From Hydrocarboniclastica marina (GTDB lineage: Bacteria > Pseudomonadota > Gammaproteobacteria > Pseudomonadales > Oleiphilaceae): a stretch of 64,000 nt of DNA. The stretch is from positions 992,001 through 1,056,000 of the forward strand of contig NZ_CP031093.1 in the NCBI RefSeq assembly GCF_004851605.1, read 5' to 3'. How positions within the stretch are numbered: the stretch's first letter is position 1; each line of letters begins with the position of its first letter. Below are positions 28,332 through 37,293 of the stretch, piece by piece. The translations under genes were made by a program, and so were the position numbers. Under the pieces are notes generated by a model. The model saw only the letters and a list, made by a program, of their open reading frames with translations. It ran no database searches and had not been told where the DNA came from.

Positions 28332-29132
28332 ATGGCGCGGCACCCAATCGAAGTTCTAAAGGATGCCCTTGCCGTGGGCTCGGGTTGGCGGGAGCGCCTG
28401 GAAGCGGAGTTTCAGCAGGACTATCTTATGCGCCTGTCTGAGTTCCTTGCGTCGGAAGAACTCGCCGGTAAGTCGATCTTTCCGCCCCGGCAGCTCTGCT
28501 TCAACGCCCTCAATGCAACGCCTTTCGACCACGTCGGCGTCGTTATTCTCGGCCAGGATCCCTACCATGGTGCCGGCCAGGCGCACGGATTGTGCTTCAG
28601 TGTGCGCCCGGGCGTAAAAATCCCGCCCTCGTTACGCAACATGTTCAAAGAGCTCAAGTCTGAGCTCGGTATAGACCCGCCCGACCACGGCTGCCTCCAG
28701 CCCTGGGCAAATCAGGGCGTGCTGCTGCTGAACAGTGTGCTCACCGTTGAGGAAGGCTCCGCCGGCTCACATCAGGGCAGAGGTTGGGAGCGGTTCACTG
28801 ACCGCGTAATAGGCGCTCTCAATGCCGAGCGGGAGGGGGTAGTGTTTATGCTTTGGGGGAGCTACGCGCAGAAGAAAGGGCAGTTCATCGACCGCCGCCG
28901 TCACTTGGTGCTTGAGAGTCCCCACCCATCGCCTTTGTCGGCCAGTCGTGGCTTCCTGGGCAACGGCCACTTCGCCAAGGCGAACGGCTGGCTGGACGCC
29001 AATGGAAAGCCTGAGATTGACTGGCAACTACCTGACAAAGCTACCCTTCTGACGGAATATGGTATCTCGGAGAGCGAGATCACAGGGCTCGGGCCAGCCA
29101 ATGCGGCGGCCGGGCGAGCTTGCTACCCATGA
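28332..29132 (+). CDS. ung: Uracil-DNA glycosylase
   Basis: 266 residues from ATG 28332; an earlier TTG overlaps the ribosome site (cgagga). Family 1 UDG: water-activating Asp76 in GQDPYHG, the uracil pocket FN and the [11 protein letters not shown] loop are present. Removes uracil from DNA. Longer than E. coli Ung (229), with a short C-terminal extension. Ends 20 bp from a convergent HDOD gene. Confidence 0.96.
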   Translation: MARHPIEVLKDALAVGSGWRERLEAEFQQDYLMRLSEFLASEELAGKSIFPPRQLCFNALNATPFDHVGVVILGQDPYHGAGQAHGLCFSVRPGVKIPPSLRNMFKELKSELGIDPPDHGCLQPWANQGVLLLNSVLTVEEGSAGSHQGRGWERFTDRVIGALNAEREGVVFMLWGSYAQKKGQFIDRRRHLVLESPHPSPLSASRGFLGNGHFAKANGWLDANGKPEIDWQLPDKATLLTEYGISESEITGLGPANAAAGRACYP

Positions 29133-29152
29133 GCCCAACCGCCAGCTAAGTT

Positions 29153-30007
29153 TTACTGATTCAGTAATGCCATGGCCGCTTCCATCTGGGCGTTCAGGTC
29201 TTCCTCCTCGCCCAGATTCTTGTTCGGGTCCAGCCCGAGCCGTTCAAATGCGCTAATTGAACCCCAGTCGACGTCTCCGTCGACCCGGCCACCAGCCTCA
29301 GCTGGAGCATCGCCGGACCTACTCTGTAGGGTTGCAACCATGACAATGTCGGCGTAGTCCACTCGGGGAACCTGCCTTGTGAGATTGAGATATTCCACGG
29401 GTACCTGTTGCAGGTCCTTGGGAAAATCCCACCGTTGCAGAATGTGAGCGCCAACTCGGGGATGAATCTCATCAATCAGGTTGTCGAGCATGACACTGCT
29501 GATCTGGATGTCATTGTCCTCGACATATCGCAGCACCGGCAGTACGCCGATCTGGTGGGTGAGACCGGCCAGGGTGGCCTGGTCCGGCCGCAGTTTGGTG
29601 TAGTGCTGGGCCAGGACATGGCTAATGCCTGCAATCTCGGTGCTGCGCTGCCAGGTCGCACGCAGACGCTTGTCCACCATGTCCGATGTTGCCTGGAACA
29701 TCTGCTCCATGGCCAGGCCCATGGCCAGGTTAGAAGTGTACGCCATGCCCAGCCGGCTTATGGCCATGTTCAGGCTGTCGATCTCCCGGCTGCCCCTGAA
29801 AAGAGGGCTATTGCAGATTCGGATGATCCGCGCAGACAGGCTCGCGTCATCACTTATTTCGCGCACCAGGTCGAGTATTGCGGAGTCCGGCGCTTCAGCG
29901 ATTTCCCGAACCCGGATCGCGACTTCCGGAAGCGTGGGAAGGACCAGTTTGTCATTGTTTATGGCGGTTATCAGGTCATTCCTGATGCGCTCTGCCAAGT
30001 CTGCCAT
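29153..30007 (-). CDS. HDOD domain protein
   Basis: 284 residues, mostly one HDOD domain (about 15-215): LPTLPEVAIRVREIAEAP, ISDDASLSARIIRICNSPLF and a central region where HD-type catalytic His/Asp pairs are not conserved. HDOD proteins act in signalling (often c-di-GMP or stress) without known catalysis. The last 60 residues are acidic and low complexity. No output domain is attached. A second HDOD protein lies at 57933. Confidence 0.88.
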   Translation of the reverse strand: MADLAERIRNDLITAINNDKLVLPTLPEVAIRVREIAEAPDSAILDLVREISDDASLSARIIRICNSPLFRGSREIDSLNMAISRLGMAYTSNLAMGLAMEQMFQATSDMVDKRLRATWQRSTEIAGISHVLAQHYTKLRPDQATLAGLTHQIGVLPVLRYVEDNDIQISSVMLDNLIDEIHPRVGAHILQRWDFPKDLQQVPVEYLNLTRQVPRVDYADIVMVATLQSRSGDAPAEAGGRVDGDVDWGSISAFERLGLDPNKNLGEEEDLNAQMEAAMALLNQ

Positions 30008-30121
30008 GGTGCTGAATTCCGCGTCTGCTGTGATTTGAGGTCGTCTCTGCGACCACGAACGGTGCTACTGCCTGTTATAGCAGATATTAGGGGGCGCGCC
30101 TGTATCGTAACGTAACAGCGT

Positions 30122-31171
30122 TTAATTATGATCAGCTGGCTCTGTGCCTGCTTCCTGCTCAACCACCTTATACGGCAGGGGTACGATCTCGACCGGGTAT
30201 TCCTGCTTGCCGTCCACATAAAGTCGGGCACGGGCAGCCTGGTGATTGATCACGGCCAGTCCCTCCTGGCTGCCGTCGGCGTAAGTCATCAGATTGGTGA
30301 CTTCCCCGGCAGGTCTCCCCTCGTCAGTATTGATCGCTGACAGCTGGGCCGCCCCGCCTCGGGGCAAGGTGACGCGGTAGGTACTTTTCTTGAGCTGGCC
30401 CAGATAACGGAGCCGGGCAATTATCTCCTGGCCCGTGTAACAGCCCTTTTTGAAACTGATGCCGTCAACGCAGTGCCAGTTGAAATACTGTGGCACCAGC
30501 CGTTCGCTCAGAGCTGTATCGATGGTAGTCAGGCCAGCTCTGATTTCGGTGGCCAGCCAGGCGTCCTGCGGCGCTTGGAAGCCTTCCTCTTCAGCAGTTG
30601 CCAGGCATGCTTCCAGCGTGGCAAGGTCGTTGCCGTTCAGCCACAGTTCTGACCGTGCGCATCCGTCCGCGTCGACCTGGGCAGCGATGACCCGGCTGCG
30701 GTTCCAGACCGCAATAGCGCCCAGGCGGTCACCCTCGGGTATCTCGAGGGCATGATGGGCCTGGGTGCCGCGAATACCCAGCACAACCCAGCCATCCGCC
30801 GGCTCCAGCCTGGCTTTGAAGAACGCCAGATACTTTTGGAAATGCTTCAGCACCTGGTCGGCAAGATCGGCTGAAACGCGCAGCAGGATATCACCGCTGT
30901 CGAGTTGCAGTAGCCGAAAGTTGGCAATAGCCTTGCCCTTGGGCGTGCAGGCTGCACCATAGATAGCCTGCTGCTCGGTCAATTCATCCAGCTGACAGGT
31001 GAGCTGGCCCTGCAGGAACTTCCGGGCGTCAGGACCCGACAGCCGGAGCAGCGTTTGCCGCTGCCAGTGGGCAATAAAGTCGGTGGCTATCGGCCGGGCT
31101 ATGGCTTCTGGACCGCTGGAAAACCCCAGTCCGGCGAGCATTGTGTCGTTTGAGTCGCGAAGGGAGACCAT
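30122..31171 (-). CDS. ygfZ: YgfZ/GcvT-like folate-binding iron-sulfur cluster protein
   Basis: 349 residues from ATG 31171 (aggag, 11 bp upstream); a TTG at 31234 overlaps the upstream stop and is less likely. Aminomethyltransferase-like fold with the YgfZ signature KGCYTGQEIIARLRYLG, containing the family cysteine. YgfZ uses folate to help build or repair certain [4Fe-4S] enzymes. It is next to ygfX and sdhE. Confidence 0.92.
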   Translation of the reverse strand: MVSLRDSNDTMLAGLGFSSGPEAIARPIATDFIAHWQRQTLLRLSGPDARKFLQGQLTCQLDELTEQQAIYGAACTPKGKAIANFRLLQLDSGDILLRVSADLADQVLKHFQKYLAFFKARLEPADGWVVLGIRGTQAHHALEIPEGDRLGAIAVWNRSRVIAAQVDADGCARSELWLNGNDLATLEACLATAEEEGFQAPQDAWLATEIRAGLTTIDTALSERLVPQYFNWHCVDGISFKKGCYTGQEIIARLRYLGQLKKSTYRVTLPRGGAAQLSAINTDEGRPAGEVTNLMTYADGSQEGLAVINHQAARARLYVDGKQEYPVEIVPLPYKVVEQEAGTEPADHN

Positions 31172-31230
31172 GGTCGCAGCAACTCCTGGCTTGGGTGAAT
31201 GCACGTGCGAGTCTTCAGCCCGCAACGGGT

Positions 31231-31698
31231 TCAATCATACCGGGCTCCCATTCTTAGCCAAACTTTCAGCTGACGAAAGTCTTCGCGCGGAACGTTTCCA
31301 AGCCCGGGCAGATCAGTTACCAGCAGGCGCCAGCGGGGACCCCTGTGCCCGACCGGCGCGAGCTCCAGCCAGACAAGCCGACTCAGAAGCCGGCTAGTCC
31401 TGGCAGGGTTCCACTCTATCGCCGGCTCGCCAGGCAACTGGCTTCTCAGTCTGTTTTCCTGAATACGAAGTTGGGGGCGCGCTTCCGCCCTCGTAAGCCC
31501 ATAGGGTACAGCGCTGCGTACCGCCAGAGCTACCAGGCAGGCCATCAGGCAAAGTCCGAGCGCGCCGCTACCGCCTGCGAAGCCGGCGAGAACCAGCAAG
31601 GGCGCCCACGCCACCAGTACGGCGCAAGCCAGCCCAGGCGAACGACGCAGCCGCAGCACCACGACCGGCAAGTCGTTAGCGACGTTTGGATTGGGCAT
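31231..31698 (-). CDS. YgfX-like small membrane protein
   Basis: 155 residues. Two close membrane helices (about 22-45 and 47-65), then a soluble C-terminal part with RLVWLELAP and WRLLVTDLPGLGNVPREDFRQLKVWLRM, the usual YgfX ending. Named here largely from size, topology and overlap with sdhE. In E. coli the YgfX (CptA) protein has been described as affecting MreB/FtsZ; whether that applies here is unknown. It overlaps sdhE by 23 bp. Confidence 0.7.
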   Translation of the reverse strand: MPNPNVANDLPVVVLRLRRSPGLACAVLVAWAPLLVLAGFAGGSGALGLCLMACLVALAVRSAVPYGLTRAEARPQLRIQENRLRSQLPGEPAIEWNPARTSRLLSRLVWLELAPVGHRGPRWRLLVTDLPGLGNVPREDFRQLKVWLRMGARYD

Positions 31699-31939
31699 GG
31701 GCCAGTATCAGGTCGATAATTCGCTGCAGGTCTTCATCATCTGGCCGGGTCCGACGCATCAGCCAACTGAACAGGACATTGTCCTCACACTCCAGCAGTC
31801 TGCGGTAGCGATCCTGATCGTCCGGCGCTGCATCATGGTAGGCCTCTTCCAAATAGCCCAGCAGCAGCACATCCAGCTCCAGCATGCCTCGGCGGCTATG
31901 CCAGTAGAGTCGTTTATATTCAACGTCCTGTTCAGTCAT
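31676..31939 (-). CDS. sdhE: FAD assembly factor SdhE
   Basis: 87 residues, the normal size. The RGM motif in YWHSRRGMLELD, needed for flavinylation of succinate dehydrogenase subunit A, is intact. It promotes covalent FAD attachment to SdhA and FrdA. It lies 64 bp after nadB, whose product is a homologue of SdhA with non-covalent FAD, so the adjacency may not be chance. Confidence 0.95.
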   Translation of the reverse strand: MTEQDVEYKRLYWHSRRGMLELDVLLLGYLEEAYHDAAPDDQDRYRRLLECEDNVLFSWLMRRTRPDDEDLQRIIDLILAHAQSKRR

Positions 31940-32003
31940 GGCCGGTCTCCGGCGGTTGTCGAATTTGAGAACTTTGGTCTGGGGATCGCGGTTGACTGCC
32001 TTT

Positions 32004-33608
32004 CTATCCCGGGGGTGCGATGTACCGCGTTGGCGTCAGGATGGTGTCTTCTGCCGCTTCGAGCAGATCGGGGTAGTCAACCGTATAGTGCAGTCCGCGG
32101 CTTTCCTTACGCTGCAAAGCCGAGCAGATGATCAGATCCGAGATGGTTACCAGGTTCCTCAGTTCCAGCAGGTCTTTTGATACCCGATAGTTGCTGTAGA
32201 ACTCGCGGATCTCCTGATGCAGCAGGTCAACACGGTGCTTTGCCCGCTGCAGGCGTTTGGTGGTTCTGACGATGCCGACGTAGTCCCACATGAACCTGCG
32301 CAGCTCGTCCCAGTTATGGGAGATAACAACATCCTCGTCGGAATCACGCACCTGGGATTCATCCCAGGCGGGCACAGTTGGTGGTGCGGGCACCTCAGCC
32401 GCAACCCTGCCGATTTCCGTGGCTGCAGCGCGGCCGTAAACCAGGCACTCCAGGAGCGAATTGCTGGCCATGCGGTTGGCGCCGTGAAGGCCCGTAAACG
32501 CGGCTTCGCCCACGGCGTAAAGCTGGTTCACGTCGGTCCGAGCATGGCTATCGGTAACGATTCCGCCGCAAGTATAGTGGGCTGCCGGCACAACAGGAAT
32601 GGGGTCGCGGGTCATGTCGATGCCGAATTCGAGACAAGTGTCGTAGACGGTGGGAAAGAGATTGCGGACGAAGTCAGCGGGCTTATGGCTGATATCCAGG
32701 TACAGGCAGTCAGCGCCCAGACGTTTCATCTCATGGTCGATCGCCCGGGCGACGATGTCGCGTGGAGCCAGTTCGCCTCGGGAGTCAAAGCGATGCATAA
32801 ACCGGGACCCGTCCGGCAGCTTGAGGTGGCCCCCTTCACCGCGCACGGCTTCCGTAATCAAAAAGGACTTTGCCTTTGGGTGATAAAGACAGGTGGGGTG
32901 AAACTGATTGAATTCAAGATTCGCTGTCCTGCAGCCAGCGCGCCAGGCCATTGCGATTCCGTCGCCTGTCGCCCCGTCCGGGTTGCTGGTGTAGAGATAA
33001 GCTTTACTCGCGCCCCCGGATGCCAGCACCGTGAAACGGGAGCGGAATGTCTCGACATGCCCACTGCGGGTGTTAAGGATGTATGCACCGACACAGCGGT
33101 TACCTGGCAGGAACAACTTGCGGTGGGTAATCAGGTCGACCGCAACGCGATCTTCGTACACCGTGATGTTCGCTGCCCGCCGTACCTGCTCACTCAGAAC
33201 CTCAGACACCGCCCGGCCGGTGGCATCGGCCGCGTGAATGATGCGCCGGTGGCTGTGTCCGCCTTCCCGGGTCAGGTGGTACGCGTCATTGTGATCGCGT
33301 GTGAATTCGACCCCCTGGTCGATCAGCCATTCAATGCTTTCACGACTGCGTTCCACCGTCAGCCGCACGGCATCCTCATGGCAAAGTCCCGCACCGGCAG
33401 CCAGTGTGTCCCCGATATGGGCGTCAACGCTGTCAGCCGCGTCCAGAACTGCGGCGATACCGCCCTGGGCATACTGTGTTGAACCGCTGCTGAGGCCCGC
33501 CTTGCTGACCACCGCGACATTAAGTTCAGCCGGAAGGTTAAGTGCGACAGTCAAGCCAGCAGCGCCAGTGCCGATAACCAGAACATCGTGATAATAGGCT
33601 GGGGGCAT
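32004..33608 (-). CDS. nadB: L-aspartate oxidase
   Basis: 534 residues. FAD-binding [11 protein letters not shown] near the start, [12 protein letters not shown], the catalytic region [14 protein letters not shown], the ETGG-like segment and HYTCGGIV are all present. It oxidises aspartate to iminoaspartate, the first step of NAD synthesis. Divergent from rpoE, as in Pseudomonas. Ribosome site weak. Confidence 0.97.
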   Translation of the reverse strand: MPPAYYHDVLVIGTGAAGLTVALNLPAELNVAVVSKAGLSSGSTQYAQGGIAAVLDAADSVDAHIGDTLAAGAGLCHEDAVRLTVERSRESIEWLIDQGVEFTRDHNDAYHLTREGGHSHRRIIHAADATGRAVSEVLSEQVRRAANITVYEDRVAVDLITHRKLFLPGNRCVGAYILNTRSGHVETFRSRFTVLASGGASKAYLYTSNPDGATGDGIAMAWRAGCRTANLEFNQFHPTCLYHPKAKSFLITEAVRGEGGHLKLPDGSRFMHRFDSRGELAPRDIVARAIDHEMKRLGADCLYLDISHKPADFVRNLFPTVYDTCLEFGIDMTRDPIPVVPAAHYTCGGIVTDSHARTDVNQLYAVGEAAFTGLHGANRMASNSLLECLVYGRAAATEIGRVAAEVPAPPTVPAWDESQVRDSDEDVVISHNWDELRRFMWDYVGIVRTTKRLQRAKHRVDLLHQEIREFYSNYRVSKDLLELRNLVTISDLIICSALQRKESRGLHYTVDYPDLLEAAEDTILTPTRYIAPPG

Positions 33609-33703
33609 TGAGCTTCGGTGTCCGATTGGGAAGGGGTGAGGGGTTTGCCGGCCTCGAAAAGACGTCCTTCGCCCTCTGTGATAGAGATCTCTGTGGCACT
33701 ATT

Positions 33704-33730
33704 GAACTAAAGTTCGGGGTCGCTGTCTAT
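33704..33730 (+). promoter_or_regulatory. Candidate RpoE-type promoter of rpoE
   Basis: GAACTA (33704-33709), 16-bp spacer, TCTAT (33726-33730). This is near the sigma-E/AlgU consensus GAACTT-N16/17-TCTGA and lies about 140 bp before the rpoE start, suggesting autoregulation. Confidence 0.5.
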
Positions 33731-33872
33731 TTGGCTCAGAGCAAGTCTCTTCCCGAGGCGGATAAACCAGGGCGTTTATATGCACAATAGCGCTAAACTT
33801 CAGTTACGATTATGCGGAGAAAGTGGCCGGGGAACCGCCGCTCATCCAATCGATCAACTGCAAAGCGAACCT

Positions 33873-34481
33873 ATGACTTCGGCGACCGAGTCCCGATCAT
33901 TGACAAGTGACCAAAGCCAGACCGACCGGCAGCTTGTGGGGCGGGTGCAGAATGGCGAGCGGGCGGCTTTCGACCTGCTGGTTATCCGTTATCAGTCCCG
34001 CGTGGCGTCTATCATCTCCCGCTACATCCACGACTCCCAGGATGTGCTGGACCTCACCCAGGAAAGCTTCGTCAAAGCATACCGCGCCATAGGGCGCTTT
34101 CGTGGAGACAGCGCCTTCTATACCTGGCTGTATCGCATCGCGGTCAACACGGCCAAGAATCACCTCGAGGCAAGAGGTCGTCGGCCGCTGGCGGTCATGG
34201 AAGTTGAAGACGCCGAGCAGCTCGACGCAGCGCCAGGCCTTCGTGATCTGGGGTCCCCGGAGAAGCAATTGCAACGGGACCAGCTTCAGACTGCTATCGA
34301 TGGGGCGCTGGACGAGCTCCCAGAGGAGCTTCGTAGCGCCTTGTTGCTAAGGGAAGCGGACGGACTCAGCTATGAGGATATTGCCCAGGTTCTGGAGTGT
34401 CCTATCGGCACGGTCCGGTCCAGGATCTTTCGCGCGCGAGACGCCATCGACCGGCGCATTGCGCCCATGCTGGAGACTTAG
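33873..34481 (+). CDS. rpoE: ECF sigma factor RpoE/AlgU
   Basis: 202 residues from ATG 33873, the start that matches AlgU; the longer frame at 33780 adds unrelated residues. Sigma region 2 (FDLLVIRYQ to FRGDSAFYTWLYRIAVNTAKNHL) and region 4 (LPEELRSALLLREADGLSYEDIAQVL) are near-identical in wording to AlgU. It directs envelope-stress genes and is held by the anti-sigma factor just downstream. Confidence 0.97.
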   Translation: MTSATESRSLTSDQSQTDRQLVGRVQNGERAAFDLLVIRYQSRVASIISRYIHDSQDVLDLTQESFVKAYRAIGRFRGDSAFYTWLYRIAVNTAKNHLEARGRRPLAVMEVEDAEQLDAAPGLRDLGSPEKQLQRDQLQTAIDGALDELPEELRSALLLREADGLSYEDIAQVLECPIGTVRSRIFRARDAIDRRIAPMLET

Positions 34482-34513
34482 GCGGATGAGAATCGCTGTT
34501 GAGGTGTATACCC

Positions 34514-35110
34514 ATGGATGATCGGTTGAAAGAGTCCCTATCGGCCATGTTTGATGATGAGGCCGACGAACTTGGGGTTCGGCGGGTGTTGGCTCTGGGC
34601 GAAGATGACGAAGTAAGGTCGCAGTGGTTGCGCTGGCAGCGCTTGAGTGACCAGCTTCGTCATGGTGAATCCCGGTGGGATGGCATCGATATGCGCGCCG
34701 ATATCTGGGCCCGACTGGACATGCCGGCAGAGGCAACATCAAAGCCGGAAGTTCCTTACCAGGCTCAAACGCAGCGGCGGGCTACCCGACCGCTATGGCG
34801 AAACTCAGGCTCGGCAGCTCTGGCGGCGATGCTGGTGGTGGCCGTGATGGTAGGCTTTGGAGCCGGACAGCAGTGGACGGATGACGGGCCTGAGGCGGAG
34901 TTCGCTGCAGCTGGAGGCGCGCTACCCGCGCAAAACGGGGCGGCGGAGCCCGTGCCACAGGTCGCGTTGAACAATCTTGACGCAGCCCAGCGCGAGGAGT
35001 TGTCCAATTATTTGCTGCGGCATGCGCGCCATAACAGCGCAGCTGCGGGTAACGGCGCTGTCGGGTTTGCCCGGGTCGCCAGTGTTTCGCTCTCGGGCGC
35101 TGACCGCTAG
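34514..35110 (+). CDS. rseA: Anti-sigma factor MucA/RseA
   Basis: 198 residues from ATG 34514. N-terminal cytoplasmic sigma-binding domain (LKESLSAMFDDEADELGVRRVL), one membrane helix at about 100-118 and a periplasmic tail of some 80 residues. It sequesters RpoE and is cut in stress by periplasmic and membrane proteases. It lies 32 bp after rpoE. Full length; no sign of the truncations seen in mucoid strains. Confidence 0.93.
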   Translation: MDDRLKESLSAMFDDEADELGVRRVLALGEDDEVRSQWLRWQRLSDQLRHGESRWDGIDMRADIWARLDMPAEATSKPEVPYQAQTQRRATRPLWRNSGSAALAAMLVVAVMVGFGAGQQWTDDGPEAEFAAAGGALPAQNGAAEPVPQVALNNLDAAQREELSNYLLRHARHNSAAAGNGAVGFARVASVSLSGADR

Positions 35111-35230
35111 TTGTCAGGTGCTGTGACGCGTCTGGCTAAACGGCCATTTCACGTCGAGCACAGGCTGGCCGGCCGGTCGCCCTGCTCGTTATTTTCCTCT
35201 CAACCGCTAGTTGAAAGTGCCCTGTCATAG

Positions 35231-36499
35231 ATGAAGACTCTGCAGTCACTGATCGTCAGAAAATTCTGGGTAATGGTCTTGAGCCTCGCCTGTAGCTGGG
35301 CGGTGGCAGATGAGTCCGGCCCCGCCGAGGCCCGCCAATGGCTTGAAGGGCTTGATGCGGCACTTGAGAAGACCAGCTATCGTGGCGTTTTCGTGTATAC
35401 CCGCGGGTCTGAAGTCAATGCCATGCGCATCGTTCACCGCTACCGGGACGGCCAGATCATAGAGCGGCTTAGCCAGCTCGACGGCGGCGACGGCGAGATT
35501 GTTCGCTATGGCGACCAGATTATTTGCGTGCTGCCGGATCACGGCCGACTTGAACTGGGCGCGCTTCTACCGGCCGGACCCTTGGCTGGTGCTTTCAATG
35601 ATCGGCTTGAGCCGATGTCCCGGTGGTACCGGCCTGAGAAACTGGAGAATGGCAAAGTCGCGGGTTTTGAAGCTGTCGTCGTGGCGGTATCAGCCCGGGA
35701 TCGCCACCGTTACAGCTACCGACTCTGGCTCGAGCGGCAGACGGGTCTGCTTCTCAAAAGTCAGGTTCGGGACCAGGACGGTAAGGTGCTGGAGCGGTTC
35801 CAGTTCACCCAGTTGGAAATAACAGACGCGATTTCGGACGATGAACTGACGGTACAGACGGCAGGGCGGGAGCTTCGCCGGCTGCAGTCCAGCAAAGGTG
35901 GGCGTCAACAAAAAAGTTCCCCCGTCGCACCGGAATCCGCTGCAGCCGCCAGGCCGGAGAGTGCGGAGGGCAGAGCGCCGGCACATAAAGAGGAAGATCT
36001 CTCCAACTGGCACCCCACCTGGACGCCAGCCGGATTCATTGCCAGAAGCAAGGCCGTCGACGGGGCCCGACGGCTGACCACCTATTCCGACGGTATCGCT
36101 TCATTTTCTGTGTTCGTCGAGCCCGTCGGGTCCATGACCATGCCACTGGGTGCGTCTACCATCGGCGCAACGACAGCCTATCTTCACAAACTGACCACGG
36201 CTGACACGGTCCATCGTGTAACAGTGGTCGGCGAAATACCGCCCGAAACCGCCATGCGCGTGGCTGAATCGGTCAGTGTTGAAGAGGCAGCCATTGATGC
36301 GCAGGCGAGCGTCAACGCTTCCGACAGTGAAGCTGGCGCTGAATCGAAGCCACCTGAATCGAAGCCACAAGGTGAGCAGGTAACGGTTGGGAAAGAGGCC
36401 AGCGTCCCCAGGTCAAAAGACCAGCCAGGGCCGGCCGCGGACGGAGAGTCTAACGGTGCTGGCGCACCGGGTTCGGGGGCAGGGCCCGAAAGTGATTGA
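35231..36499 (+). CDS. rseB: Periplasmic sigma-E regulator MucB/RseB
   Basis: 422 residues with a signal peptide (about 1-26). Large MucB/RseB N-terminal lipoprotein-localisation-like domain (about 30-215) and small C-terminal domain (about 255-350; NWHPTWTPAGF, ASFSVFVEP). RseB binds the periplasmic part of RseA and protects it. The final 75 residues are a low-complexity Ser/Glu/Pro/Gly tail not typical of the family, so the protein is longer than P. aeruginosa MucB (about 316). Confidence 0.93.
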   Translation: MKTLQSLIVRKFWVMVLSLACSWAVADESGPAEARQWLEGLDAALEKTSYRGVFVYTRGSEVNAMRIVHRYRDGQIIERLSQLDGGDGEIVRYGDQIICVLPDHGRLELGALLPAGPLAGAFNDRLEPMSRWYRPEKLENGKVAGFEAVVVAVSARDRHRYSYRLWLERQTGLLLKSQVRDQDGKVLERFQFTQLEITDAISDDELTVQTAGRELRRLQSSKGGRQQKSSPVAPESAAAARPESAEGRAPAHKEEDLSNWHPTWTPAGFIARSKAVDGARRLTTYSDGIASFSVFVEPVGSMTMPLGASTIGATTAYLHKLTTADTVHRVTVVGEIPPETAMRVAESVSVEEAAIDAQASVNASDSEAGAESKPPESKPQGEQVTVGKEASVPRSKDQPGPAADGESNGAGAPGSGAGPESD

Positions 36500-36965
36500 G
36501 CAGTCTGGGCTGGTTGTAGCGGTAGAAGGGCTGCAGGCCTGGGTGCGTGTCGAGCGCGAGGGATCCTGCCAGCGTTGCAGCGCCCGCAACGGTTGCGGCC
36601 AACGCTTGATGGCGGAGCTGTCGGGTCCGGCGAAGGCGCAGCAGGTCCGGGTCGACAATGAGCTACGGGCCAGGGTAGGCGATAAGGTGTTGCTGGGCCT
36701 CGGTGAGCAGACGCTGCTCTGGGCTTCATTGAAGCTCTACTTTCTGCCCTTGCTGGGGTTGATTTTCGGGGCGGCGGCTGGCACTTGGCTGTTTGGTAAC
36801 GCTGAGCCCGCTGTTGTCTTAGTGGCCACCGGCGCCATGATGCTGGTGTTTTTCCTGACCCGTTTATTGAGCAATGAGGGCGAGGTTCATCCACAGATGC
36901 TTGAGGTGCTTCAGCCTCGGGATGATGATCAGCCTGTTGCATTAACTTTGCAGGCGCGCGCCTAG
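36492..36965 (+). CDS. rseC: Sigma-E system protein RseC/MucC
   Basis: 157 residues from GTG 36492, overlapping the rseB stop by 8 bp; this gives the family start (IEQSGLVVAVEG). Four cysteines in CQRCSARNGC(G) fit the N-terminal cysteine cluster. Two membrane helices (about 75-100 and 105-125) follow. RseC affects sigma-E activity and electron-transfer complexes in various bacteria; its role is less certain than that of RseA/B. Confidence 0.92.
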   Translation: MIEQSGLVVAVEGLQAWVRVEREGSCQRCSARNGCGQRLMAELSGPAKAQQVRVDNELRARVGDKVLLGLGEQTLLWASLKLYFLPLLGLIFGAAAGTWLFGNAEPAVVLVATGAMMLVFFLTRLLSNEGEVHPQMLEVLQPRDDDQPVALTLQARA

Positions 36966-37293
36966 CAGGTTCATACGGCTCAGTCTGGTCATCACCATGC
37001 TCAGGTCTCTACACCAACGCATACGGTTTTCTTCATCAACTTTTTCGGTTCTCTACATCAGCGTGTTCGGTTCTCTACATCAATAGTGTTCGGTTCTTTA
37101 GATCAATAGTGTTCTGGCTCCTGGGCCGGGCCAACAGAACGGTGACGTGTCCGATGTTGTCGTCGCCTTGGTTCTGCGCTGAGTCTCTCACGTCGGACGG
37201 GAATCTTTTGCAGTATGCAGACGGTTCGACACGAAACAGACGGGCCGGCCAGGTGAGTCATCGGGTTAAACAAACGAAGAGGTGTTCTCGGGA
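36966..37293 (+). other. 328-bp rseC-mucD gap with tandem repeats
   Basis: The left 150 bp are taken up by a 22/23-bp degenerate tandem array (separate entry). The rest has no gene I can recognise; it should hold mucD's own promoter. Confidence 0.6.
37002..37113 (+). repeat. Five 22-23-bp degenerate tandem repeats
   Basis: Units at 37002-37023, 37024-37045, 37046-37067, 37068-37090 and 37091-37113. Core: cggttctctacatcaa followed by tagtgtt in the last two copies. Units three to five are close to each other; the first two are more diverged. Period is about two DNA turns. Confidence 0.8.

Noticed and set aside
32217-33482. 421-codon open frame antisense to nadB
   Set aside because: nadB is complete on the other strand; the antisense product has no recognisable domain or ribosome site.
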